Source of the DNA: Symbiodinium natans
Taxonomy: Eukaryota; Sar; Dinophyceae; Suessiales; Symbiodiniaceae
Direction of reading: 5' to 3'
Assembly (NCBI GenBank): GCA_905221605.1
Contig: CAJNDS010001001.1
Location: 364,049-426,048, forward strand
Length of the DNA stretch: 62,000 nucleotides
Part shown: positions 1-12,135 of the stretch, piece after piece
Layout: every line of letters starts with the position of its first letter
Position numbering within the stretch: the first letter of the stretch is position 1
Program-made: the position numbers and the translations under genes
The notes under the pieces: generated by a model
Told to the model about the DNA's origin: nothing
The model's database searches: none
What the model saw: the letters and a program-made list of their open reading frames with translations, nothing else

Positions 1-308
1 ATATATATACTTTACACACTTGAGTATATCATACGACAGGTTTATAATATATAAGGCGTAATGATACATATACATATATATATATATCTACATATATATA
101 TATATGTATTTAAGAATCCGATGTGAATGTGTGGGTGATAATGTACAAAGATACACATGATCTGAATACAAGAGACATAGAAGTATGAATGTATCCATCT
201 ATACATATGTATATACACACACACATATATATATATAATGTTCCATATATATATATATATATCATATGTATATAATCAAATTAATATGTATAGTGTTATG
301 TATATACG

Positions 309-340
<32 letters not shown>

Positions 341-410
341 CGCATATACATATACACATATATATACATATATGTACATATACATATATAAATATGCATA
401 TACATATCCC
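1..410. repeat. AT-rich microsatellite block
   Basis: Mostly TA, TATG and TACA short tandem units. Both strands give open frames rich in Tyr, Ile, His and Cys, which are translated microsatellite, not protein. It precedes the first credible exon and looks like intron or intergenic filler of the same kind seen at 5.6, 7.0, 9.8 and 10.4 kb. Confidence 0.85.
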
Positions 411-416
411 TGCCAG

Positions 417-466
417 GCAATGCCGTGTGACCGCAAGCGCCAGGCGGCTTTCAAGGACTTCGGAGG
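417..466 (+). CDS. gene A candidate exon 1, unknown product
   Basis: Short island between a microsatellite and a telomere-like tract. It follows a CCAG acceptor and can begin translation at the ATG at 420 (MPCDRKRQAAFKDFGG). If real, the donor is the first GT of the following GGTTTAGGG array, so the telomere-like repeat itself would supply the 5' splice site. The peptide is too short to identify. It could be a first exon reached by spliced-leader trans-splicing, which is usual in dinoflagellates, but nothing in the sequence proves that. Confidence 0.35.
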
Positions 467-816
467 GTTTAGGGTTTAGGGTTTTGGGTTTAGGGTTTAG
501 GGTTTAGGGTTTATACTAAGGCAGGCTCCTATTTTGTAGGTCTGGGTCCCAGGTGTGTACTCTCCAACTTACATGGATCCCTATCGTACAGCACTCTAGA
601 TCTTTTTTCAGAACACATATCTGTGTCGGCAGATTGTGTTTTTATTAGATGATGATCGTAGAACATACACAGCTAAGTCTAGGGCATACAAGGGTTTAGG
701 GTTTAGGGTTGAGGGTTTAGGGCTTAGGGTCTAGGGTTTCGGCTCTCACTAGGGTTTATTAGGGTTTAGGCTTAAAGGGTTTATAATAATGGTTTCTGAA
801 ACCTTTTTTTCGCCAG

Positions 817-1618
817 AGATCTGTTTAATCTTCGGCAAGGACAACACTCCTCTGATACCTGCTCCTCCTTCTTTGCCGGTCAACGTGGCGATGACCGAGG
901 ACTTGGAAGACGTGCTGCAAGAGCAGCGAGCTGGTCGGGCGGCAGTGCGTGCAAAGAACCCCAAACAGATTGCAAAGGCTGAGGCCAAGGCCCGCGTCAT
1001 GCAGGAAAGAAAGCAGCAGAAAGAGGCTGAAAAGAAAAAGAGAAAGGATGCCTTGGAAGCCAAACGCCTGGCAAAGGCTGCAAGCAAGGGTGTGAAGGCT
1101 AGCAAAAAGAGGAAAACGAGCAATGGCGAGGGTGACAGAGAGCAAGAAGCGCCGGGAGTAGCGATGGAGTCTGCGAGCTCCATGGCCGGACCGCCCCCCC
1201 TGGAGGCTGAGAACACGGCAGCCGCAGAACCAAGCCCACCAAGCCCTGCACCGCAAGAGGGCCTCAACGCAGCCATCGCAGAAGCAAGCCAGCCGAGTGG
1301 AGAGGATCGGAACGAGCCACGCACTGAACCGCAAGAGGGCCTCAACCCAGCCATCCCAGAAGCAAGCCAGCCGAGTGGGCCAGAGAGCCTCAACCCAGCC
1401 CTCGCAGAAGCAAGCCAGCAGAGTGGGCCCTTAATCCCAGTGGGTCAGAACGCACCAGCCACAGAACCAGCCTTTCCAAGCCAAGCGCAAGAGGGCGGGA
1501 ATGCACCGATCGCAGAAGCTAGCCTGCCAAGTCAACCGGGAGCACAAGAGGGCGGGAACGGGCCGCACGCAGCACCAGGACCGGCAAGAGAGCAGGCCCG
1601 ACTGGAACTCTGGCACTG
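817..1618 (+). CDS. gene A exon: basic coiled coil followed by degenerate repeats
   Basis: Open for about 265 codons after a TTCGCCAG acceptor. The first third is a Lys/Glu/Ala-rich charged helix (KQQKEAEKKKRKDALEAK) that would form a coiled coil or single alpha helix. The rest is a low-complexity region of degenerate 20-25 residue repeats built on QEGLNxAIxEASQPSG. No catalytic motif is seen. The frame runs to a stop at 1617-1619, but a GC or GA donor near 1585-1610 could splice it on. A 214-codon frame on the opposite strand is an antisense shadow of the repeats. Function unknown; nuclear or scaffold proteins often look like this, but that is only an impression. Confidence 0.6.
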
Positions 1619-1619
1619 A

Positions 1620-1787
1620 AAAGAAAGAGGGAGAGAGTTCCAAGAGAGGCCCTAAACCCTAAACCCAAAAAACCCTAATTCAACCCTAAACCTTAAACCC
1701 TTATCCAGGCCCTAAACCCTAATAATCCCTGGGGGAAGTTCTACACACGTATTATGCACACGCACACACATATATTGTTGTTTGAAG
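1620..1787. other. intron or spacer with telomere-like repeats
   Basis: Holds several CCCTAAA units and a short CA/TA microsatellite. Nothing coding is seen before the acceptor at 1787. Confidence 0.6.
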
Positions 1788-1899
1788 CTCCGCTGAGGAG
1801 CTTCTGGCCCGACACCTCAGGGAGCTCGAACCTGCCGAAGAACTCGGCTTGACGATACCCGAATGCTTCCCTGGCAGTGGCCGCAAGCTACCTGCTTGC
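1788..1899 (+). CDS. gene A exon, unknown product
   Basis: A compact, fully open exon of 112 nt (one nucleotide plus 37 codons) reading SAEELLARHLRELEP and onward, with a TTGAAG acceptor and a textbook GTGAGT donor. Codon third positions are GC-rich, unlike the AT-rich flanks. No family recognised. It lies in the same orientation as its neighbours and is probably part of one transcript with them. Confidence 0.6.
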
Positions 1900-2323
1900 G
1901 TGAGTCCTACTCTCATCACTCCTCTAAATCCTCAAGCCTAAACCCTAAACATTTAAAACCGTAAGCCCCAAACCCGAAACCCGAGTTTATAAACCACTAG
2001 TTATTATAAACTCTAACACCCTAAGTTCATAGAACCTAAACCTCATTTATAACCCTAAACCCTAAACCCTAAATTTACAAGAAACACCGAAACTTAGAAT
2101 ACTATACAGGTAGCTGCTATACCACATACGTACGCACACATATGTATGTACAAATATACGTATATAATAATCACAAAAAGAATATATAATTTATAATAAA
2201 TATATAATAGTATTAGAATTATACAACATCTGTACGAATATCTAAAAACGAATAATAAAGTCAGATCCTATTAATCCCTGTAGCATTTTTTGTTTTATTG
2301 TTGCTTCACATGTCGTTTGTCAT

Positions 2324-2611
2324 ATGAGGTCCTTTACAATCCGGTCGGACTTTGGCAGCTCTATCGGTGTGCTCGTGGACATCAGGTCGTTCTATGTAAC
2401 GAAGACATGCTTAAACGATGCAAATGTGGAGAAGTACTTGAAAGAGAACGAGCAAATTAAGGCCCATGTGATTTATTTGGTGGTGGTACAGTGGTTGCGC
2501 GCAGTATAACCAACTCGAAGTGGAATTCATGTTCGCAGGTGAACAAGAAGGGAGGGACTTCGCTCGCGTGGCGGGACGATCCGCCGAGGATGCTTCGTGG
2601 CAGAAGCAGAG
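2324..2611 (+). CDS. gene A two further candidate exons
   Basis: Two islands, about 2327-2470 and 2539-2611, separated by a short intron-like stretch with a TTCGCAG acceptor. Two frames of the first island look protein-like: one gives SDFGSSIGVLVDIRSF and a CATGTGATT donor; the other, which keeps phase with the preceding exon, gives a Cys-containing stretch (RCARGHQVVLC, then CKCGE) and a GTACTT donor. The second island reads KKGGTSLAWRDDPPRM or, in another frame, EQEGRDFARVAGRSAED. I cannot decide the frame without a transcript. Confidence 0.4.
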
Positions 2612-2639
2612 GTGTGGGTGTGGGAGATGTCATATAATC

Positions 2640-2963
2640 AAATTTTCTATCATATAGTAAGAGTATAATAATAATAAATCAAGATACATATATATATATA
2701 TATTTATAAATCATAATAGTAGTTATTATTATTAGTATAAAATAAAAATAGTAAAATTAATAATAATAATAATAGTAATAATATATATATATATATGTGA
2801 TTAAATACACCCAGAGGCTCCCAAAACCAAAAAAGAATATACCTGAAATAGTATTGTCGGTGTTTTAGGGTTTAGGGTTTAGGGTTTAGGGTTTAGGGTT
2901 TAGGTTTCGTCGTGTATTTTGTAAACTTTTCTAGAGCAAAGACAGATATATGCATGCATATAT

Positions 2964-2997
<34 letters not shown>

Positions 2998-3130
2998 ATA
3001 ATGTATAACTAGGGGTTTAGGCTGCTTAGAGATTAGGGTTTATTAGGGTTTAGGGTTTAGGGTTTAGGGTATACATATATACACCCATATTATACAAACC
3101 GGTAGGGCTTGTAGTATATTTTACATCGTA
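2640..3130. other. AT-rich non-coding stretch with telomere-like tracts
   Basis: Contains (TA)n, (AAT)n and two TTTAGGG tracts (about 2865-2905 and 3035-3070). No coding island seen on either strand. Confidence 0.6.
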
Positions 3131-3135
3131 TCTAC

Positions 3136-4330
3136 TTGGGTTTTAAAGGGGTTCCTATTTTTGTACAGTCGCCAGAGGGCTCAAGTATTATCTATATAAA
3201 AAGTGTATACATATATATAGAGAGAGAGAGAGAGACTCGTTACATGGGAGAAGTACATGCTAATATAATTATGGCACCCTCGTATCGACAGCTTGCTTCC
3301 CAGGTTTCTGGTGGCTACATTCCTGGCTGGTTGGGGGGCACCGCAGCCTGTGTATGCGCAGGGGGGTGCGTGAAGTATCTGTGTAGAAATGCGCGTGGCA
3401 AGCGAGCAGTGTTTTGTTTCAGTAGATCCGCTTGTTGAGCTACTTGGGGTCTCACTTCCTGCATTTAGAAATGGCAAATTAGGAAAGACAATTCGAATGT
3501 GCAGAGCTGCATCGACACGGCAATGACGAAGTAATAAGGGGCCGCTGGGTATAGTCTTTAATATACGCGAAAGACATAGGGTGATGTCGAGCCGTGGCTG
3601 TAGGATAGCTACAGAGAGCAGATGCCAGCTTAAAGGGACCAGCCTCGAAAAGAATAGCTGGGCATCGGTCCATGTCTGCTGGGTGGTAACATGTGTCATC
3701 ACACAAGGGCGCGGGCTGTGTAGACCAAGCTTGCATTTTGCTGGAAATTGCTTCCCACACTCTCAATCAGGACAGCGGTGAAATCCGGGAACTTTTCAGC
3801 ATGATCAGGGAAATTTTCTCCGAGTAATATGGAAAGAACATAATAATCGTAACAATTTTCGTCTGTTGTTTTGTTGGCAGAAGAAAATTTCACACACTTG
3901 CGCACCTTCTGCGCAATGCCAGCTCCAGCGCTCTATCTGAGCGCAAACTCCCTGGCATGCATGGTTGCCCTGGGGATCCCTGGAACAATGAGCCTGGGCA
4001 TCTAGCAAACTCACCAAGTGTGTGCTTTTCACTTTTCCCTGAAATTTTATATTGCCCAGATCATGATCACCCATTGGCCCAGGATACAGTTCTGTCACTA
4101 CGTGGCCCAGTCCCGTGATGCAGCTCCACAAGTTTCTGGTCGTGCTGCTTGTACGAACGTGTGCAAGTTGTACAAGGATTATATCTTTATTTCTCATAAA
4201 GTGGAGCAGCGTATAGGTGCTGAGGGGGCGTACAGTGATGAGCCGAGGACTTTCTTTGCTTCGAAGCCTTTTCTGGAAGCACTGGCTTAGCTCGGGCATT
4301 TGCCGGCTATGGGAAGGATGGGCCATGTAG
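3136..4330. other. ambiguous coding-like region
   Basis: GC content rises and several frames are open on both strands (for example minus 3479-3766 and 3805-4500; plus 4018-4290 and a longer plus frame from about 3880). None matches a family I know and no phase-consistent exon pair was found. On strand context this is most likely upstream intron or 5' region of the plus-strand gene starting at 4.4 kb. The C-rich end (4350-4410) resembles a polypyrimidine tract leading into that exon. Confidence 0.35.
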
Positions 4331-4424
4331 AGTGGCAAGCCCCGCCACCCCCACAATCCCCACCCACCCCCCACCCACCCCCCACCCACCCCCAACACCC
4401 CACCCAAGAGAGAGCCTCTGCCAG

Positions 4425-5495
4425 GTGTCTGCTCAAGACGTGAAGTTCGGGGCACACCACGACGTAAGCTCCACGCTTGGCTACGGGAGGGCAGTCGCAT
4501 GCATGTTGTCCATCCAGCCAGGAGGACTATTATGGGGGGGGATCCCCTGCGCGAGCTTCGTATGGCTCAGCAGGAGCAAAACGCAAAGGAGCATGGCAAA
4601 CCCATACGGGCGTTCACGTTCCTGTGAAGTGGCAAATATGCTCCTTTTGAGGTGGGTACTCCTCGCACTGATAGCTACTATGCGTCGAGTTTGGGTGGCC
4701 CTTGAGCAACCGTCGTCTTCCTTGCTGGAGTACATAGATCACGTGACCTTCTTGGGAGAACTCTGCGGCCGCCACTGGCATCGGGCATTCCTGTGGCGCG
4801 CCTTCCTTTCCAGAAAACTTCCTTCCCTTTCAGAAAACGTATTCTAACTCAGAAGTAGAGCGGTTGAAATAGCCACTGTAAAGAAAATTTACTGTTCATG
4901 ATCCAGTGGGTTCTGTCACAGTGAACGTGTTTTATTTGTGTTCTTAAAATTATATAACTCATCACGCAGGTGGCTGGGAATGTTTGGACACAGCAACTGC
5001 AAGCCCAGCTATTTGCTCGGCTCTGCGCTGCTGGCCTGCATTTGTTTTTCCTCCCGTCATAACACGGTTTGATTGTTTTTTTTTTTTAACACATGCTGTG
5101 GTTTTCAGTCTACTCAAATTGAATTACTTCCAGGCCATGGCTGCACCAGATGGCTAACCGCATGCCCAAGTGTCTTCGGAAACAGTTTCGTGAGGTGGCA
5201 AGATTGTGTAATAATTGTGATCTCCAGCACTTGTAAGTTTAGGGTTCAGGGTTCAGGGTTGACTTGGAACCAGTTTAGCTCCTGACAGGCAGCTCAAGCG
5301 ATCGTGCAAAGAAAGAAGCTGCCAAGCGGGAAGGTGGCAGTCAGTGGCACGAAGTTCTTGAAGGCTACGGAAGCTTACCCAACGAGGTTTTGTAAGACTT
5401 GCGCATCGAAACATGCTGCCGTTCAGGACCACCTGCATACATTTCAAAGAAAGAGATGTGTCTGCGAAAAGCGAGTTTATTATCTGATAATATGA
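4425..5495 (+). CDS. gene C: dinoflagellate multi-copy family protein, three exons
   Basis: Exon 1 (about 4425 to 4847) carries a block common in dinoflagellate predicted proteins: a hydrophobic lead (GGLLWGGIPCASFVWLSR), then NPYGRSR, a membrane-like helix and an 'LEQPSSSLLEY' motif. Exon 2 starts at 5134 (PWLHQMANRMPKCLRKQFRE) and ends either at GTGGCA (5194, which keeps phase) or at the textbook GTAAGT (5232). Exon 3 (5289-5495) reads KLPSGKVAVSGTKFLKATEAYP, the usual C-terminal block of this family, and runs to a stop. I recognise the family by its motifs only; I know of no established activity, and some copies may be mobile-element derived. Upstream exons were not found. The order of the three blocks is what I expect for the family. 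Confidence 0.65.
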
Positions 5496-5634
5496 AGGGA
5501 GAGGAAAGGGGAAGGAGGGGAGGAAAGAGAGGTGGGATGAGGGGTGGGGGGAGGAAACGCTGGGGCTTCAAATGGTTCGATGTGGGGGGGGTCTGGGGGG
5601 TCGCTGCCGACTTGAATAATTATATATTCATGAG

Positions 5635-5655
5635 TATGTACACACATATATATAT

Positions 5656-5716
<61 letters not shown>

Positions 5717-5889
5717 TATGTACCCATACAGTGCTTGCTATAGCTTTGTATAATATATATATATATATATATATATACTATATTCATCATATATATATAT
5801 AGCTCTATATATGTATATACATAAATATACCTATATATATGTATATATATATACAGATATATATATATATATATGTGTAGGTATGTATG

Positions 5890-5931
<42 letters not shown>

Positions 5932-5935
5932 CCTT
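5635..5935. repeat. TA/TATG/CATA microsatellite
   Basis: About 300 bp of near-pure TA, TACA and TATG units. Open frames here are translated microsatellite. Confidence 0.9.
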
Positions 5936-6137
5936 TTATCAGGATCCATGTATCTTGCTACTCAAAGGGTTTCCTCTCGTAGCTTTATTGATCAATATAT
6001 GCGCAATTTAGTTCGGGTCGCAGGAAAGAGATGGCAACCACCATATCCAAGTGGACTTGGATGATTGCAGGGTCCTGGGATCCTCAAGGATGCTAGAGAC
6101 TTGTCTGAATTTTGTGTGAAGATCATGTTTCTTCCAG

Positions 6138-6263
6138 GACAACAATCCTCATTTTCCTTCTCACAAGGATTGGTCGTTGGCGGGCCTCGATGTGATTCGA
6201 ACTTTTTTGCAGCAGGAAGTGGTAGCTGGCCGATTCGACCCGCTTCCACTGGTTCCGTGGACG
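6138..6263 (+). CDS. orphan exon, unknown product
   Basis: Exactly 42 codons, phase 0 at both ends, with a TTCTTCCAG acceptor and a GTGTAAG donor. The peptide contains LAGLDVIRTFLQQEVV and then GRFDPLPLVPWT, which look like folded protein. A different frame is open over a longer range (6065-6280) but gives an unconvincing peptide. Its gene is not resolved; it could join gene C's downstream neighbour or gene B. It lies 80 bp before a telomere-like tract. Confidence 0.5.
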
Positions 6264-6338
6264 GTGTAAGCCAGGTATAGTGCTTCAAGTCAGGTGGGGA
6301 TGTGGTGTGGAGGTATGAGCTGGGCACGTATAGAGCCC

Positions 6339-6500
6339 TTGTACCCTAAACTCTAAACCCTGAACCCTGAACCTAAAACCCTAAACCCTTCTAAACCCTA
6401 AACATCCCTAAGCCCGAAACCCTAAACTCTAAACCCTGACCCCTCAACCCTAAATCCTAATACCCTAAACCCAAAACCCGAAACCCCGAAACCCTAAACA
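6339..6500. repeat. degenerate telomere-like tract (CCCTAAA orientation)
   Basis: About 160 bp of CCCTAAA units with many point variants (CCCTGAA, CCCGAAA). It ends in CCCTAAACAG, a sequence that could act as a 3' splice acceptor. Confidence 0.8.
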
Positions 6501-6611
6501 GTAGAGCCGAGTGCTTCTGAGCCTTTCTCACGGAACACTCCAGCACAGTAACCTCCATCTGACGCCACACGCCCTGAATCTTAGCCGATCTCCATACGCA
6601 GGCGTGCAAAA

Positions 6612-6725
6612 AGTGGCGCGTGAACCGGCGTGATCCGGCGTGATCCGGCGTGATCCGTGCACCCCAAAGTCCTCGTATTTCGAGTACCCGCGTGATCCGG
6701 CGTGATCCGGCGTGATCCGGCGTTA
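6612..6725. repeat. decamer tandem repeat GTGATCCGGC
   Basis: Two clusters of the 10-mer GTGATCCGGC (about three or four copies each), separated by roughly 40 bp that includes a palindrome-like TATTTCGAGTA. The decamer is unrelated to the telomere-like and microsatellite repeats around it. Confidence 0.8.
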
Positions 6726-6936
6726 CCCCGAGCATGCCCCCGCCCTACTGTTTTTCAGACCTCGTATGTCAGAGCCTCTGGGCCCCATAACACCTACGAT
6801 GTACCACTTTTCTCCTGGAGAACACCGTATCTTTAAGAGTTCCTTGACGGTTTAGAGGTTTAAGTGTAGGGTTTCGGTTGAGGGCTTAGAGTTTATAATA
6901 AAGGGTTAAGGGTTTAGGCTGGGGAACCTTGGAACT

Positions 6937-7215
6937 CTGTATGTATATATATATATATACATATGTGTATAAATACATTTATAAATATATATATATATAT
7001 GTGATATATATATATATATATATATTCTTTTTTTTCAACATATATGTATGTGTTCATAGATATTATATATATACATATATACATATATATATATATTTAT
7101 TTATCTATGTCTACATAATATCTGATTCAATAAGTACGCACATCATCATATTAATGTGTATATATATATATAGATGTTCATATATACCTATATGTATATA
7201 TATATGTGTGTGTAT

Positions 7216-7248
<33 letters not shown>

Positions 7249-7249
7249 C

Positions 7250-7295
<46 letters not shown>
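6937..7295. repeat. TA/TATG microsatellite ending in (GA)n
   Basis: TA-rich simple repeat followed by GTGTGT/CACACA and a pure GA run at 7250-7297. Non-coding. Confidence 0.9.
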
Positions 7296-7299
<4 letters not shown>

Positions 7300-7474
7300 T
7301 ACTTTAACATTGGATAACTTTCCGCCCAATATATGTTGTGATGGTACATGTAAAGAAAGATGTCTTTCGATTTTTGTGAGGTGGTGGCGTATGATGACGC
7401 TTGTGTGTGATTTTGCAGCCACTTCTGTCGCCTGAGTGCCTTATAAAGCCTTGTGCCCTCCCCCCCTTTCACAG

Positions 7475-10400
7475 GATGCCGCCCAAGGGCACGAAGGCCC
7501 CAGTCCCCGACTCCTTGAAGGCATTCGCTGCCAGTGTGCTTGGTGCCCCGCTTCCCACAACTAAGAAGCCTCGCAAGGAGGCGCCAGCATCTCGGCTGGA
7601 TATTGTGTGCAAATGATCCTTCTTTACAAAACCATAGCACTCTCCGGGACTAATCATACTTCCCCCCCTGTTGATTCAGCCCCCCACCCCCCCCCCTCCC
7701 CCGCCCCCCCCCCCCAGTTAAGGCTCGGTGTAGTTTGTTTAGTTCTCGCATTTGTAATAATCACCGCTGCAGGCATCTGCAGCTGCACCAAGAACGTCAT
7801 CCAAGGACTCCGCGTGAGCTAAAAAGGAATTGAGGTTGAAGTTGTAGGTTATAATTGTAAAACACCCTCATAAACCCTATTTATAAGCGCTAAACCCTAA
7901 ACCCTAGAAATCCCAAACCCAAAACCCTTACTATAATTAGCCCTTATAATTATAATTATAATAATTATTCTAATCATATACGCCCTCAACCCTATATATA
8001 AACACCATACCCTAGACCTTACAACCCCTAAACCCTAATAAACCTCAAACCCATGGCGGTCCGTGTCAGGATGAGACACCAAAGGCCGGCAAGCGGGCTC
8101 TAGAAAAGAAGGCGGGTACAACGGTGAGGGTTCTCTGGCTGATAGGGGTTGCATATAGGGTTGAGTTCGGTGGAGCTTCTAAGCTCCTCTCTCCCTTTCT
8201 CTTTCTCTCTCGCTGTTAGTGAGTGGGTTCTGCTGGTTTTCTGATGCTGCAGGGTTTCGAGTTTAAACGTAGTCGATTGGAGAGGGAGAGGGAGGGAGAG
8301 GGGGAGAGGGAGAGAGAGAGAGAGCCGGAGATGTATGCCTATATTTATAATCGCTTCGGTTTCGGCAGAAAGGGATTGCAGGAGAGCCGGGTCTAGTCGG
8401 CTGAGCCCTCATTAGCCAGGGCCTTCTTCATTGGGGGCTAGGGTCATGATCAGGGTTGCTTGTATATTGTGATATATACAATAATTCACCACACCCCAAA
8501 CCCATGCCCCTTAACCTATGAAAGGATAATATGTATATATATATATATATTATAAAGGGAGGATTTTACCATACCCCTTTATTTTTGTTCGAGGGGTATG
8601 CCCCAGCTATAGGGCTGTGTTGAATAGAATCGTTATACACTTCTTTTTGTCTTATACGTAGTTGGGAGCGAGGTCGTTTCAAGTCGGGGCTTCTTATCAT
8701 CATGGATCAGGCTTTGTCGCATCTCTGCTGGTTGGGATGGGTGCTGTACAAAGTGTGGGTGCTCTACCTGAGCCTTGATTCACGGTTAATTATATCATAA
8801 GGGTTTGATAGGGTTTCGGCTCTGGCTGAAGGGTTTAGGGTTTAGGAACCCTAAACCCTAAACCCTAAACCCAAAACCCAAGACCCTAAACCCTATTAGA
8901 ATAAGTTTTGGTGAAAGTGCAATAAGCAGGTGCACGTCCTATATATGCCCCAAGCTTTCGAGACCTTTATAATTCCTCAAACCGCTTATGTAATTGAAGA
9001 GGGCAGGACCTTTACGCATCTGTCGCTGTCACTCTCTCTCTTTCTCTCTGTCTCGGTCTTTGTAGATGGTGGCAGCGCGTCGCTAGCTATTAGAATCGCT
9101 TGTGAATAAAACCTGGTTTTGTGCAATGGTTCTGGCCTCATGGTCATAGCTAATAATGAAAGGCTCAGGGCTTTGGATTCCGATCCCCAAGTACACCCCT
9201 GGTAATTGGGCCGCCTGTAGAACGGACGATGGGTCGTTCTCCCCAATGGTTGGTTTTAAACTTGTGGGAGGAGGAGAACCCTATATATTGACACTATAAT
9301 AATACCCTAATAATCACCCAACATCCACCTAAACCTTGGGACATTGGTGTCTAGTCTCATAAATATCCAACAACTTGGGTTCTTGACAGGGAGTGACCGT
9401 GGAGAAGGTGACCCCGGACCCGAAGCGCAGTGCCCCCGACCAGGGGGAGACGGACGGTCGTGTGAGAAGGGAAGACACTATGAGCACTTTGCTGGGCGGC
9501 CTCTCGCAGGCCTCGCTTACAGGCGAGCCAAGTTCTTTTTTTTTGCGTGTTTGTCGTATTTCAGTAGTAGACGGTCTTGGCTTATAGTATTATTCCGAAA
9601 CAAAAAATGCATATATATATATATACATATATTTATACACATATGGGGGGGGGGTTACGAAGATGGTGTACCCAAAATGGACCCCACATAGTAGGATGAT
9701 ATCATATAATTCTTGTAGACTCGAAATCGGTACCCCTATTTTCGTAAACCCCCATATCTATATCTATATCTATATCTATATATCTATATCTGTATCTATA
9801 TATATATATATATGTGTGTGTGTATACACACATATATATCTCTATATATATATATATACACACCCATATACATACATACGTACAGACATACATACATACA
9901 TACATATACATATATACATATACATATATACATATACATATATATACACACATATATATCTACATATATACCTATATACATATACATATACACATATATA
10001 CATATATATATATATATATATATTATTTGTTATTGCTTGATCATATACATATATAAATATACATATATATATATATATACACATATTTATTTAATATTAA
10101 CTGTGGTGTTATGAAAACAAAAAAAGGGGGGTTGCTCGACGGCGGTGGTGTGCATACATCTGTATATATTTATATATATATATATATATATATAAAACCC
10201 ACATTTTCGCTGTAGAGTTGAGGGCTTAGGGTTTCAGGTTTACGGGAATTTATAATAATACTGTGTCTGCAGGTGACAGCATTTCGACATCTCCCGAGAC
10301 CACGACCTGTGCCATGTGCAATGTCACTGTGGACTTGGGTGCAGACCTCATCCTGAAGAAGGCATTCCACTACAAATATCAATAATTATAAAGACGGTAA

Positions 10401-10536
10401 TTCATTAAAGTAATAAAAAAACAAAAGGATCCATGTACCTATATATATATATATATATCGTATATATACACTGGGCTTTAAAGTAAGGGGTTCCCAAAAA
10501 GTATCTTCAGGGCACAAAAACATGGTTCCTGATATA

Positions 10537-10569
<33 letters not shown>

Positions 10570-12104
10570 CATTTACAAAAACACACTGGATTCTTGTGTA
10601 GTCCTCGGCTGGTTCCAACAAAAGTAGTAAATTATTTAACATACAGAAGGGGTTGTTTATGGCAATCTATTTAAAACAATGCGGAAGCGGTCTTCTACTG
10701 GGTCCTACTAGTATCTTATCAATTATAATTGATATTTCCCTGCGTCAGGCCAGCAGCTACTACTGTTCCCTGAAGTGCATCGCAATGACCGACTCGACGG
10801 AGTGTTTGGGGAGTGGAAGGCCCTTGCCAGGGCCACTGGTGAAAGAAGAGCCTGCTCAGCAAACTGCCCCGGCTGCATCCCAAGACTCGTTTGCCACAGT
10901 CACGGACGCCAGGTCGCCAGAAACCGCGGCAATCTTGGCCTCTTTGAGACGCCAGTTCAGTGAGTCTCCTCGCATGCAGCCTTTTGATGCAGGGGGGCCT
11001 CGCCGTGTTTTGAGCTTCGAGGAAGAGGCCACCCAGGTTGAGCAGTCGCAGCAAAGCGCCCCTGCAGCAGTATCCAAAGCCAGTCCTGTGCCTGAAGCGG
11101 CAAAGGCCTCGCAGCACCAAACTGCAGCCTTACCCACAGCCAGTCCTGTGCCTGAAACGCCAATGGCCTCGCAGCACCAAGCTGCAGCCTTACCCAAAGC
11201 CAGTCCTGTGCCTGAAACGCCAATGGCCTCGCAGCACCAAGCTGCAGCCTTACCCAAAGCCAGTCCTGTGCCTGAAGCGCCAATGGCCTCGCAGCACCAA
11301 GCTGCAGCCTTACCCGAAGCCAGTCCTGTGCCTGAAGCGCCAAGGGCCTCGCAGCACCAAGCTGCAGCCTTACCCGAAGCCAGTTCCATGGCCAAGACCT
11401 CGCAGGCCCACGTGCCCGAAGTGCCGAAGGCATCCCAGCCCCAGCTCCACCAAGCCACAGGTGTGCTCACCACGCCCAACAAGGGCATAACTGGCCCCGC
11501 TGCTCGCAAAGGCAAGAGCCCCGCGCAGTCGACCCCACCAAAGGCCACCAGCCCGTCAGGCCCAGCCACAGCCCACCAGGTGCTCACCCCGCCTAAGGCT
11601 GCGAACCCAGCACCCCCGCCCAAGAAGGTCAAGAGCCCATCACAGGCGAGCCCGCCCAAGGCCACGTCCCCGCCAGGCAAAAGCATGACGACCTCGCCCA
11701 AGGCGAAGAGCCCAGGTAAAGACGCAACAATTCAGGCTCTTCTACAGCGACAGACGACGCAGGTGCTCGCAGCGGAGCAGGAGAAGTTGGAAGGTCAAGC
11801 GTCCGAGGTGCCAACAAGCTCCAAGGCTGCAGCCTCGACACCGACCATCTACTTGATAGAGAAAGTGCATGATGACGATGTGGATGCAGACTCGGGCCCA
11901 GAGTTTACTACGGAGGACGGTAAGAAGAAGACCAAGAAGGAGCTCACGCCCGACCAGCGCGCTCACAAAGCGTCCTGGATGAGGATGAGTCGAAGCCTGC
12001 GTAGCATCTCATTTGTGTTTTGTAATGATGTTTTTTCCAGTGTGGATCAACTTGAAATGGCCCTATAAATAATCAAAAAGTGTGTATACATATAGATATA
12101 TATG

Positions 12105-12135
<31 letters not shown>

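Noticed and set aside
1-510. Tyr/Ile/His-rich open frames on both strands
   Set aside because: They are translated TA/TATG microsatellite and telomere-like repeat. The same applies near 5.6-5.9, 6.9-7.3, 9.7-10.1, 52.7 and 54.8 kb.
749-1643. 214-, 169- and 70-codon minus-strand frames
   Set aside because: Antisense shadows of the low-complexity plus-strand exon; poorer codon third-position pattern and no splice signals.
5935-6062. Exon starting at CAG|GATCCATG (plus)
   Set aside because: Its first bases are the end motif of a dispersed TIR element, and the frame soon stops; treated as repeat.
10719-11701. 281- and 158-codon minus frames and a 150-codon plus frame over gene B
   Set aside because: Kept open only by the 60 bp repeat being a multiple of three; they lose plausibility outside the repeat.
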